NCBI GenBank assembly: GCA_001798885.1
Contig: MGQW01000013.1
Coordinates: 1 to 41,551, forward strand
Source: Deltaproteobacteria bacterium RBG_16_64_85
Lineage (GTDB): Bacteria; Desulfobacterota; Deferrimicrobia; Deferrimicrobiales; Deferrimicrobiaceae
DNA: 41,551 nucleotides
Reading direction: 5' to 3'
The position numbers were made by a program, and so were the translations under genes. Below, piece after piece: positions 15,538-22,036 of this stretch (position 1 is its first letter; the number at the start of each line of letters is the position of its first letter). A model generated the notes under the pieces. That model searched no databases. It worked only from the letters and a program-made list of their open reading frames with translations, and was not told the origin of the DNA.

Positions 15538-16429
15538 CGGATCCATCGGGACGACGCAGGATCACCTGGAAGCAGTACTCGACGATACTCCCCTCGGGTC
15601 CATAGACGAACGTCTCGAACGTCCGGGGAAGCGGATGCCGGCCGAACGCGTTCAATCGCGCACGAAGGAACGCCTCCCGGTCTCCCGCAAAAAAGTAGTC
15701 CGATGCCTTCCCCTCCCCCGAGGCGAACTTCTTGACCTCCATCACGGACAGGTTCTGGGCGTTCCAGGTGGAATCCCCCCAGAAGAGGCGCGCGAAGACC
15801 ACCTCGCCATCGTTATCCTGGAGGGTGAGCCGGGCACAATTGATCTTGTCGGCGACCAGCTTGCCCTTCTCTCCGGCGACGTGGTACAGGAAAAAGGGCA
15901 TCGGCCGGCTCTTGAGCACCGACAGCGCTTCCGGAACTTCGACAACGGGGACGCTTTCGCCCATGGCGAATCTCGCGCGGCAAAGGTCCGGGGACGGTTT
16001 TTTCCGCATCGCCCCGAAGCCGTATCGAACGGGTCCCGTCCGCGGTTCTCCGCTCCGCAGCGGAAGCCGGAGCCGAAACATGCCGAGCCCTGCGGCGGGA
16101 GCCAGGTTTCCCCCTCCTTCTTCCTCGACCGGGGCCAGGTCCCCCGAGACGTCCTCCCCGGGCACCGCCACTTCGTAGACGGGGGAGAACCATTCGGCGC
16201 CCCCTCCGACGGTGGAGAAGAAATAGCGCAACCGGAGGCGGCGGCCCGTCGGCGGAGAAGGAAGGAAGAGGCGCGTTTCCCTTCTTCCCGGTTCCGCGGA
16301 CGGGGGCATGACCAGGGAGGCCCGGGCGATTTCCCGGTCCGGGGCGCTTTCCAGGGCAGCGGTGTAGTGGAGCAGAACCAATTCGGGGCGGTCGGCTCCG
16401 TCGATGAACACGCGGCGCAGTGCAAGCAT
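15485..16429 (-). CDS. Hypothetical protein, 314 residues
   Basis: I do not recognise a family. The ATG at 16429 has AAAGGGGATGGGGG before it; an in-frame GTG at 16453 would add eight residues but lacks a site. No signal peptide or membrane helix is evident. The protein is beta-rich with an N-terminal module (VFIDGADRPELVLLHYT, RRLRLRYFFSTVGGGAEWFSP), which might be an immunoglobulin-like or carbohydrate-binding fold. A C-terminal half follows with CARLTLQDNDGEVVFARLFWGD and FETFVYGPEGSIVEYCFQVIL. Codon use resembles the neighbours. It stands alone, convergent with hisC and well separated from the mini-zincin gene upstream. Confidence 0.65.
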   Translation of the reverse strand: MLALRRVFIDGADRPELVLLHYTAALESAPDREIARASLVMPPSAEPGRRETRLFLPSPPTGRRLRLRYFFSTVGGGAEWFSPVYEVAVPGEDVSGDLAPVEEEGGGNLAPAAGLGMFRLRLPLRSGEPRTGPVRYGFGAMRKKPSPDLCRARFAMGESVPVVEVPEALSVLKSRPMPFFLYHVAGEKGKLVADKINCARLTLQDNDGEVVFARLFWGDSTWNAQNLSVMEVKKFASGEGKASDYFFAGDREAFLRARLNAFGRHPLPRTFETFVYGPEGSIVEYCFQVILRRPDGSVTAAWRNREGGNWIVTL

Positions 16430-16557
16430 CCCCCATCCCCTTTCTTCAGACACGGACGCAAGTTAGGCGCCGGACAACCGTGGGGCTTGCCGGTTTTGTA
16501 TACTGTAAACCTAAAAAGGGAACGGGGGATGGAAAATCGTCGGGGAGCGCGTTTTTT

Positions 16558-16926
16558 TTACTCGTACCCGATCCGGCCGAGATCCTCTTCGTCCATCCCG
16601 AAATAGTGTCCGATCTCGTGGAGAAGGGTCACCCGGATCTGGCGGCGGAGTTCCACGGGATCGGGGAAATCCTCCACCAGGGGTCCCCGGTAGATCGAGA
16701 TCTTGTCCGGGAGGTTGCCGGTAAGGGAGACCGAGCGCTCGGGCAGGGGGACTCCGTGGTAGAACCCGTACAGGGTTTCATCGGGGGGGATCTCGAGCTC
16801 GTCCAGCAGCCAGTCGGGGGGCCAATCCTCCACCACGACCGCCACGTTTTCCAGCGCCTGCCGGAAGAGTTCGGGCAGATCGTCCAGCGCCTGCCGCAGG
16901 ATTTCCTGGAAGTCGGCCCGTGCCAC
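16558..16926 (-). CDS. Mini-zincin metallopeptidase family protein
   Basis: A 122-residue protein of the small zincin-like family (formerly DUF1025). The zinc signature HEIGHYFGMDEED lies at the C-terminus (His103, Glu104, His107, with the downstream acidic residues as likely third ligand). Upstream are the conserved PDKISIYRGPLVEDF and LYGFYHGVPLP. No signal peptide is seen, so it should be cytoplasmic. Substrates of this family are not established. It starts 3 bp after the flgM stop codon and is almost certainly co-transcribed with it, which makes FlgM or another regulator of the sigma-28 circuit a possible substrate. That link is inference. Confidence 0.85.
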   Translation of the reverse strand: MARADFQEILRQALDDLPELFRQALENVAVVVEDWPPDWLLDELEIPPDETLYGFYHGVPLPERSVSLTGNLPDKISIYRGPLVEDFPDPVELRRQIRVTLLHEIGHYFGMDEEDLGRIGYE

Positions 16927-16929
16927 GTC

Positions 16930-17157
16930 TTACCGGAGCCGGTTCCGGATTTCCCGCACGGCGTCCCTGACGATCTTTTCGGCGACTTTCTTCGATTCCA
17001 CGCGGTACGTCCCGTTGTCCACAGCGGTCCGGAGATCTGCCACTTTTTTGACAGGGCAGGCTTCCCTCATGCCGTCGGGGGAGGAACCGGGCATTCTTTT
17101 CGCCCCTTTGACAGGTGTTTTCCCGACTCCTTTTCCCTTACGGTCCGAGGGTTTCAC
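16930..17157 (-). CDS. flgM: Anti-sigma-28 factor FlgM
   Basis: The C-terminal 40 residues, VKKVADLRTAVDNGTYRVES then KKVAEKIVRDAV, match the sigma-28-binding part of FlgM. The N-terminus is short, basic and low in complexity, as FlgM proteins are largely unfolded. An ATG at 17202 is in frame but overlaps the -10 of a sigma-28-like promoter. GTG 17157, behind GGAGG at 17168-17172, is therefore the preferred start and gives 75 residues. FlgM binds FliA and is normally exported by the flagellar apparatus to free it. fliA lies 1.6 kb away on the other strand, past the regulator gene. Confidence 0.8.
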   Translation of the reverse strand: MKPSDRKGKGVGKTPVKGAKRMPGSSPDGMREACPVKKVADLRTAVDNGTYRVESKKVAEKIVRDAVREIRNRLR

Positions 17158-17200
17158 TCGATGCATGCCTCCAGACAATGGTGTCCCGCCTGTAAGGTGC

Positions 17201-17228
17201 ATATCGACCGATTCCAGGCGAAACTTTA
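17201..17228 (-). promoter_or_regulatory. Sigma-28 (FliA-type) promoter of flgM
   Basis: On the minus strand TAAAGTTT (17228-17221) equals the FliA -35 consensus at all eight positions. After 12 bp comes GTCGATAT (17208-17201), six of eight matches to GCCGATAA. The spacer is one longer than the usual 11. Transcription would start near 17195, ahead of the GTG at 17157. Confidence 0.6.
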
Positions 17229-17240
17229 TCCAAACAAGGG

Positions 17241-17246
17241 TAAAAT
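17241..17246 (+). promoter_or_regulatory. -10 element of the NtrC-type regulator gene
   Basis: TAAAAT lies 6 nt before the ATG at 17253 and no Shine-Dalgarno site is present, so a leaderless transcript is likely. No good -35 is visible at 16-18 bp; the upstream DNA is taken by the divergent flgM promoter. Confidence 0.45.
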
Positions 17247-17252
17247 GAGCCC

Positions 17253-18644
17253 ATGGCGAAAACGCTGCTGATCGCAGACGACGAGGAGCTCACGATTTCC
17301 CTTCTGAGGGAGGTGTTCACCTCGCCGGACATCCGCCTCCATCTTGCGAGATCGGGCAGCGAGGCGATATCGATCATCGACCGGACCGACATCGACGTGG
17401 TGCTGACCGATTTCATGATGCCCGGCGTCGACGGTCTCGCGGTCCTCGCCCACGCGAAGAAAATCCTCCCGAAGTGCGAGGTCATCCTGATGACGGCGTT
17501 CGCGACGGTGGAAAACGCGGTACAGGCCATGAAGCTCGGCGCCTTCCACTATCTCACGAAGCCGTTCAAGGTGGTAGAGGTTTCCAACCTGGTCGGCCGG
17601 GCGCTGGAGCTTACCGCCATCCGGAAGGAGAACCTCCACCTCAAGACCCAGGCCATCCGGCATTACACGTTCGAGAACGTCATCGGGCTGAGCGAGCCGA
17701 TCCGCCAGGTGCTGGACCTCGTCCGGAAGGTCGCCGCCACCGACTCCACCATCCTGATCCTCGGCGAGAGCGGGACCGGCAAGGAGCTGATCGCCCGGGC
17801 CGTCCACTACAACAGCAAGCGGGCCGACCGGGTCCTGGTGCCCGTCAACTGCTCCGCCATCCCGGCCGGCCTGCTGGAGAGCGAACTCTTCGGGCACGTC
17901 AAAGGGGCCTATACCGGCGCGCACGTCGAGCGAAGCGGCTGGTTCGAAACGGCCAACCGGGGGACGATCTTTCTCGACGAGATCGGCGAGATGAGCCCTC
18001 CTCTCCAGACCAAACTGCTGCGCGTCCTGCAGGACCAGTCGTTCATCCCGGTGGGCGGAACGAAGACCGTGAACGTGGACGTCCGTGTCATCGCCGCCAC
18101 CAACAAGGACCTGGAGGTGGAGATCGCCGCGGGGCGATTCCGGCAGGATCTCTTTTTCCGGCTCAACGTGATCCCGATCCACCTCCCCTCCCTGCGCGAG
18201 CGCATCGACGACGTGCCGGTTCTCGCCGGGCATTTCCTTCGCAAGTGGGACCGCAAGACGGGGCGCCACCACCCCGGATTCCGGCCGGAAGCGATGGAAG
18301 CGCTCATGCGCTACTCCTGGCCGGGCAACGTCAGGGAGCTGGAAAACCTCGTGGAGCGGCTGGTCGTTTTGAAGAGCGAGGGGTGGTTCGAGAAGAGCGA
18401 CCTCCCGCCGGCGATGCAGGAAGGGGGGGCGATCCGGATCACCGCCGGGGTCGATTTCGGCAGCGACGGAATCGATTTCCGGAAAGCGACGGGGGCGTTC
18501 CAGCTTCACCTCATCGCGCACGCGATGGCCCTGACCAAGGGGAACAAGAACAAGGCCGCCGCCCTGTTGGGACTCAAGCGGACGACTCTTCTGGAGATGC
18601 TGAAACGAGAGCCCCTGGACCGCCGAGAATTGTCAGAGGCCTGA
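17253..18644 (+). CDS. NtrC-type sigma-54-dependent response regulator
   Basis: A 463-residue enhancer-binding protein with three domains. The receiver (1-120) has acidic D9/D10, phosphoacceptor D53 in LTDFMMPG and conserved K103. The AAA+ domain (about 140-375) has Walker A GESGTGKE (171-178), GAYTGA (218-223), the Phe-to-Tyr version of the sigma-54-contacting loop, and Walker B GTIFLDEIGEM. A Fis-type helix-turn-helix closes the protein (GNKNKAAALLGLKRTTLLEML). It should remodel sigma-54 RNA polymerase when phosphorylated; no kinase gene is adjacent. A perfect palindrome begins at the base after its stop codon, and a sigma-54 promoter for fliA follows, so fliA is its likely target. Confidence 0.95.
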   Translation: MAKTLLIADDEELTISLLREVFTSPDIRLHLARSGSEAISIIDRTDIDVVLTDFMMPGVDGLAVLAHAKKILPKCEVILMTAFATVENAVQAMKLGAFHYLTKPFKVVEVSNLVGRALELTAIRKENLHLKTQAIRHYTFENVIGLSEPIRQVLDLVRKVAATDSTILILGESGTGKELIARAVHYNSKRADRVLVPVNCSAIPAGLLESELFGHVKGAYTGAHVERSGWFETANRGTIFLDEIGEMSPPLQTKLLRVLQDQSFIPVGGTKTVNVDVRVIAATNKDLEVEIAAGRFRQDLFFRLNVIPIHLPSLRERIDDVPVLAGHFLRKWDRKTGRHHPGFRPEAMEALMRYSWPGNVRELENLVERLVVLKSEGWFEKSDLPPAMQEGGAIRITAGVDFGSDGIDFRKATGAFQLHLIAHAMALTKGNKNKAAALLGLKRTTLLEMLKREPLDRRELSEA

Positions 18645-18670
18645 GGAAGTGTCAATATATTGACACTTCC
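18645..18670. promoter_or_regulatory. Perfect 26-bp palindrome, candidate activator site
   Basis: Two 13-bp arms, GGAAGTGTCAATA and its exact complement, meet with no spacer. The site abuts the regulator stop codon and its centre is about 110 bp before the expected fliA transcription start, the usual place for a bacterial enhancer. There is no T-tract after it, which argues against a simple terminator. Confidence 0.6.
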
Positions 18671-18740
18671 CGGAAGACCGCCACGGTCCCCCATTAGCAT
18701 AACCCCATAATATTTCAATTAGATACAACCTGTTTCCCTC

Positions 18741-18757
18741 TTGGCATGCCTGTTGCT
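18741..18757 (+). promoter_or_regulatory. Sigma-54 promoter of fliA
   Basis: TTGGCATGCCTGTTGCT matches YTGGCACGrNNNTTGCW with correct GG/GC spacing and two differences in the ACGr part. Transcription would start near 18769, leaving about 42 nt before the fliA ATG, with GAGAGGAAG as ribosome-binding site. Confidence 0.8.
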
Positions 18758-18810
18758 GCCTTTTCTCTCATCATGAACCCCTAAGTTCCTGTTTCAAGAG
18801 AGGAAGCGAT

Positions 18811-19572
18811 ATGGCCCCGAGAGAAGCCGTGACGGCCCGCGGACATTATGAAGCCCCTCCCCCTCTGGCGATCGACCGGAACGCGCTGGTGGATGAATTC
18901 ATCCCCACGATCAAATACCACGCGTCCCGCATCAAGATGCGCGTCCCCCCCAACATCGAGATGGACGACCTCGTCAGCTCGGGCATCGTCGGCCTGCTCG
19001 ATGCCATCGATCGATTCGACCCTTCGCGCGGGATCAAATTCAAGACCTACGCGGAGTTCCGTATCCGCGGAACGATGCTCGACTATCTCCGCGAGATGGA
19101 CTGGTTCCCCCGATCCATCCGGCAGTCCTCCACGCGTCTGCAGAACGCATATTCGCGGCTCGAAGGACTGCTGGGCCGCCCCCCCGAGGAGGAAGAGGTC
19201 GCCGCCGACCTGGGGATCACCGTGGACGAGCTCCATAAAAAGCTGGCGATGCTCTCGGGGCTTACCGTCCTCTCCCACGACGAGTCCCAGGAGGACGGGG
19301 ACGGCTCCGGCATCCAGTATTACCTGTCGGAGGTCGCGAAGGACGAAGCGCGGGAAGAGGAGCTGCTGCGGGATCTCAAGGAAGTGCTCGCGAAGGCGAT
19401 CGACACGCTTCCGGAAAGGGAAAAACAGCTGATCGCCCTCTACTATTACGAGGACCTGACGATGCGGGAGATCAGCGAGATCTTCCGCCTGGGAGAGCCG
19501 CGGATCTGCCAGCTGCACGCCCAGGCGACCCTCCGTCTGCGGGGCAAGTTGCACACACAGCTCGACCGGTGA
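18811..19572 (+). CDS. fliA: RNA polymerase sigma-28 factor (FliA/WhiG family)
   Basis: A 253-residue group 3 sigma factor. Region 2 reads EMDDLVSSGIVGLLDAIDRF and KTYAEFRIRGTMLDYLREMDW, region 3 PRSIRQSSTRLQNAYSRL, and region 4 ends with TMREISEIFRLGEPRICQLH. There is no region 1.1, as usual for FliA. FliA normally transcribes late flagellar, motor and chemotaxis genes and is held inactive by FlgM. Here the gene follows an NtrC-type regulator and a sigma-54 promoter, copying the class II to class III flagellar order. No flagellar gene lies within the 22 kb downstream, so its regulon is elsewhere or not flagellar. Confidence 0.93.
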   Translation: MAPREAVTARGHYEAPPPLAIDRNALVDEFIPTIKYHASRIKMRVPPNIEMDDLVSSGIVGLLDAIDRFDPSRGIKFKTYAEFRIRGTMLDYLREMDWFPRSIRQSSTRLQNAYSRLEGLLGRPPEEEEVAADLGITVDELHKKLAMLSGLTVLSHDESQEDGDGSGIQYYLSEVAKDEAREEELLRDLKEVLAKAIDTLPEREKQLIALYYYEDLTMREISEIFRLGEPRICQLHAQATLRLRGKLHTQLDR

Positions 19573-19593
19573 CCCGGGGGGAAGGGCCGCCCC

Positions 19594-20691
19594 TCATCCC
19601 TCCGTCAGCTCCCCCTCCCCGCTTCTGAGCGAGCCGATCCGCGCCCGGAACCGCTCGACGTCCCTCACCGACTCCATGTACTTGGCCTGGGCGTTGTCCA
19701 GGTGCCTCCCGAAGAGCCGGAAGTTCTCCGCGAACCGCTCGAAATCCTTCCCCACGCGCTCCAGGAGGACCTGGATCTCTCTCGTCTTCTGCTCGATCTT
19801 GAACCCCCGGAAGGCGAACGCCAGCGCCTGCAGGTAGGCGTAGAAGCTGTTGGGGGACGTGGGGACCACCTGCAGCTTCAGGAGCTGTTCATGGAGGGCC
19901 CGGTTGCGCAGGACGAGGTAGTAGACGGACTCGGCAGGGACGAAGAGAAAGGCGAAATCCAGCGTCTTGGGAGGCCGGATGTATTTCGAGCGGATCGATT
20001 CGGCCTGGGTCAGCACGTCCCGGGCGAACGCTTTTTCGTACTCCCTCCGAGCCGCCTCGTCGATCTCCCCTTCCATCAGCGGCTGGGCGTTGGCCAACGG
20101 GAATTTCGCATCCACGCAGACAAACTGGCCCCGGTCCGGCCGGACGAAGATCGCGGCATCGGCCCGCTCCCCCCATTCCATCTGGTATTGGAGCTCGAAC
20201 ATCTCGGTGTGATCCCCGAAAAGGTCGGAGAGCATCTGGGAAAGGGTGAGCTCCCCGAAGGCCCCGCGCGCCTTGGGCTGGGTGAGAAGGACGTTCAGCT
20301 GGTTGATGTCCCGGGACAGGAGAACCACCTGCCCCGTAGCGGCGCTCAGCTCCTTGAGATGCCCCGCGACCTGGTCGAACCCTTTCAGATTGCGGTCGGC
20401 CGTCTCCGCGAGCTCGCGCGCGACCTCGCCGCGGATCTCCGTGAGCCGCTCCTCGATCCGGCGGGAAATGTCGTCGATCCCCTTGAGAAGATTCTCCGAC
20501 ACCTCCTGGCGGATCCGCGCAGAGGAGTCGGCCTGCGCGCGGGCCAGGTCGGATGCACTCGCCCGGAGCGCGTCGGTGAAATTCTTTTCCAGGAGATCCA
20601 GCCGGTCCCGGAGCGGCGGGGGGCGGCGCAACAGCAGGGTGAGGAACGTCGCAGCGGCGACGACCAGCGTCAGGATCGAAAGAATTTCCAT
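19594..20691 (-). CDS. rmuC: DNA recombination protein RmuC
   Basis: A 365-residue RmuC family protein. It has an N-terminal membrane helix (about 1-20), a coiled-coil region to about residue 130 and the RmuC domain with its PD-(D/E)xK-like nuclease core, including GAFGELTLSQMLSDLF, the acidic DAAIFVRPDRGQFVCVDAKFPLANAQPL and the downstream YIRPPKTLDFAFLFVPAESVYY. RmuC limits inversions at short inverted repeats. The start has no Shine-Dalgarno site and an extended -10 sits 9 nt upstream, so the mRNA is nearly leaderless. It is convergent with fliA, with 21 bp between the genes. Confidence 0.95.
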   Translation of the reverse strand: MEILSILTLVVAAATFLTLLLRRPPPLRDRLDLLEKNFTDALRASASDLARAQADSSARIRQEVSENLLKGIDDISRRIEERLTEIRGEVARELAETADRNLKGFDQVAGHLKELSAATGQVVLLSRDINQLNVLLTQPKARGAFGELTLSQMLSDLFGDHTEMFELQYQMEWGERADAAIFVRPDRGQFVCVDAKFPLANAQPLMEGEIDEAARREYEKAFARDVLTQAESIRSKYIRPPKTLDFAFLFVPAESVYYLVLRNRALHEQLLKLQVVPTSPNSFYAYLQALAFAFRGFKIEQKTREIQVLLERVGKDFERFAENFRLFGRHLDNAQAKYMESVRDVERFRARIGSLRSGEGELTEG

Positions 20692-20700
20692 GGTAGGATA

Positions 20701-20709
20701 ACTATACCA
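20701..20709 (-). promoter_or_regulatory. Extended -10 element of rmuC
   Basis: The minus strand reads TGGTATAGT, an extended -10 one base from TATAAT. Nine bases separate it from the rmuC ATG. No -35 is visible, as is common for extended -10 promoters. Confidence 0.5.
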
Positions 20710-20732
20710 AGAAACCCCGGAAAGGGGGATGC

Positions 20733-21002
20733 ATGCAGGTTTCCAAGCAGCTGGCCATTTTCGGATTTCACTTCTGCACGACGATCTTCATCGGGCTTTC
20801 GCTCTATGGAGTCCTCCGGTACCTGAACGAAGGGCTCCAGCAGTCCGATTCTTTCGTCGCCGCCGGCTCTTACGCGGCGCTCATTCTCGCTTCCATCGCC
20901 GGGATCGCATTTTTCGGGAGAGAGGCGGACCGGCGCAGGGCGGAGGAAGTCCAAAAAAAGGATGCCGCCGCGGTGATCCCCGCGAAAAAACGGAAACGCT
21001 GA
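20733..21002 (+). CDS. Small two-helix membrane protein, hypothetical
   Basis: An 89-residue protein with two predicted membrane helices, about residues 8-28 (IFGFHFCTTIFIGLSLYGVL) and 43-60 (AAGSYAALILASIAGIAFF), and a Lys/Arg-rich C-terminal tail ending KKRKR that should stay in the cytoplasm. GGGGG precedes the ATG. It is divergent from rmuC across about 40 bp. I cannot name a family. The short loop and basic tail suggest a small integral-membrane accessory protein. Confidence 0.6.
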   Translation: MQVSKQLAIFGFHFCTTIFIGLSLYGVLRYLNEGLQQSDSFVAAGSYAALILASIAGIAFFGREADRRRAEEVQKKDAAAVIPAKKRKR

Positions 21003-21068
21003 ATCCTTGTTCGATCCCCCCGCCTCTTACCTGCATCAACGGGATCGACACCGGAAAGAGGCATCGGC

Positions 21069-21179
21069 ATGGCAACCCTTACGGCGTTCGGGGCAGCGTC
21101 CCTTATGCTGATCCGGGGAATCTGGTACTTCGGCGAGATGCGGGACAGGCTCGCCGCACAGGAAGCGGCAGGCGGTTAA
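21069..21179 (+). CDS. Possible 36-residue single-helix protein
   Basis: An open frame of 36 codons starts at an ATG with GGAAAGAGG 6 nt before it. The product has one hydrophobic stretch (AFGAASLMLIRGIWYF) and a charged C-terminus (FGEMRDRLAAQEAA). It follows the two-helix protein by 66 bp on the same strand and overlaps the end of korB by 4 bp. It is too short to judge coding by codon use; it may be chance. Confidence 0.3.
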   Translation: MATLTAFGAASLMLIRGIWYFGEMRDRLAAQEAAGG

Positions 21180-22036
21180 CCCGGCGTTAAAGTCCGTTTC
21201 CGCAACATCTCCTGCACGGTCGCGGGAAGTGTTTCCCGGGCGTGAAGCGGAGGGCCCGGGATGGCCGGGTGCATCTCCTCGAACGTCGACCGAACCGAAC
21301 GGTAGAGTACACCCAACGGGATCCTCTCCTCCCACTCCAGCGCCAGCGCGAATGCCTTCATCCGGTCCGTCGCGTCGTGCTCCGGCAAGATTTTGTACGC
21401 CATCCTCCCGTACCACTGGTAGGTGTTCTTCTTGTTGTAGGTGATGCACGGCTGGAGGATGTCGACCAGGGCAAACCCCTTGAATCGGATCGCCTGAAGC
21501 ATCAGGTCCGCCGTGAATTCCACGTCGGCGGCGTACCCCCTCGCCACGAACCCGCAACCCAGGGCGATGGCGACCGCCAGCGGCGGGAACGGTCCGGAGA
21601 TGACGCCCGTCCGGTTGAGCGAGCCGGCCCATCCCGCATCGCTGGTGGGGGACGGCTGCCCCTTGGTCAGGCCGTAGACCTGGTTGTCGTGGACGAACAG
21701 CGCGATGTCGACGTTGCGCCGGATGTTGTGGAGAAAGTGGTTCCCGCCTTCCCCGTAGATGTCGCCGTCCCCGCTCGTCACCACGACGGTCATCGCGGGG
21801 TTGGACATCTTGATCGCCGCGGCCGCCGGCAGCGCCCTGCCGTGCAGGCCGTCGAACACGTTCACGTCCACGTAATGGGGAAGCTTCGCGGCCTGGCCGA
21901 TCCCGGAGACGAGCACGATCTCGTGCTTCTCCCTGCCGAGCTTCTCCATCGCCTTCTTTACCGCGTTCAGGATCCCGAAGTTTCCGCACCCTTGGCACCA
22001 TGCGTTCTCGACATCCGTGTCGAAAGGGCTTCCCAT
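21176..22036 (-). CDS. korB: 2-oxoacid:ferredoxin oxidoreductase, beta subunit
   Basis: The beta subunit binds thiamine diphosphate and passes electrons from oxidative decarboxylation of 2-oxoacids to ferredoxin. The 286-residue protein begins MGSPFDTDVENAWCQGCGNF, with the WCQGCGN motif; TSGDGDIYGEGGNHFLHNIRRN is the TPP/Mg site, and VYGLTKGQPSPTS is characteristic of KorB-type enzymes. The start is set by the WCQGC motif and an AGGA-like site in front of ATG 22036. It overlaps the end of korA by 70 bp, an unusually long overlap for coupled subunits. The 2-oxoglutarate enzyme is most likely, but the substrate could be another 2-oxoacid. Confidence 0.93.
   Translation of the reverse strand: MGSPFDTDVENAWCQGCGNFGILNAVKKAMEKLGREKHEIVLVSGIGQAAKLPHYVDVNVFDGLHGRALPAAAAIKMSNPAMTVVVTSGDGDIYGEGGNHFLHNIRRNVDIALFVHDNQVYGLTKGQPSPTSDAGWAGSLNRTGVISGPFPPLAVAIALGCGFVARGYAADVEFTADLMLQAIRFKGFALVDILQPCITYNKKNTYQWYGRMAYKILPEHDATDRMKAFALALEWEERIPLGVLYRSVRSTFEEMHPAIPGPPLHARETLPATVQEMLRKRTLTPG

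Noticed and set aside
18645-18670. Palindrome as intrinsic terminator of the regulator gene
   Set aside because: The stem has no loop and is A+T-rich at its centre, and no T-tract follows; a protein-binding site fits better, though RNA effects cannot be excluded.
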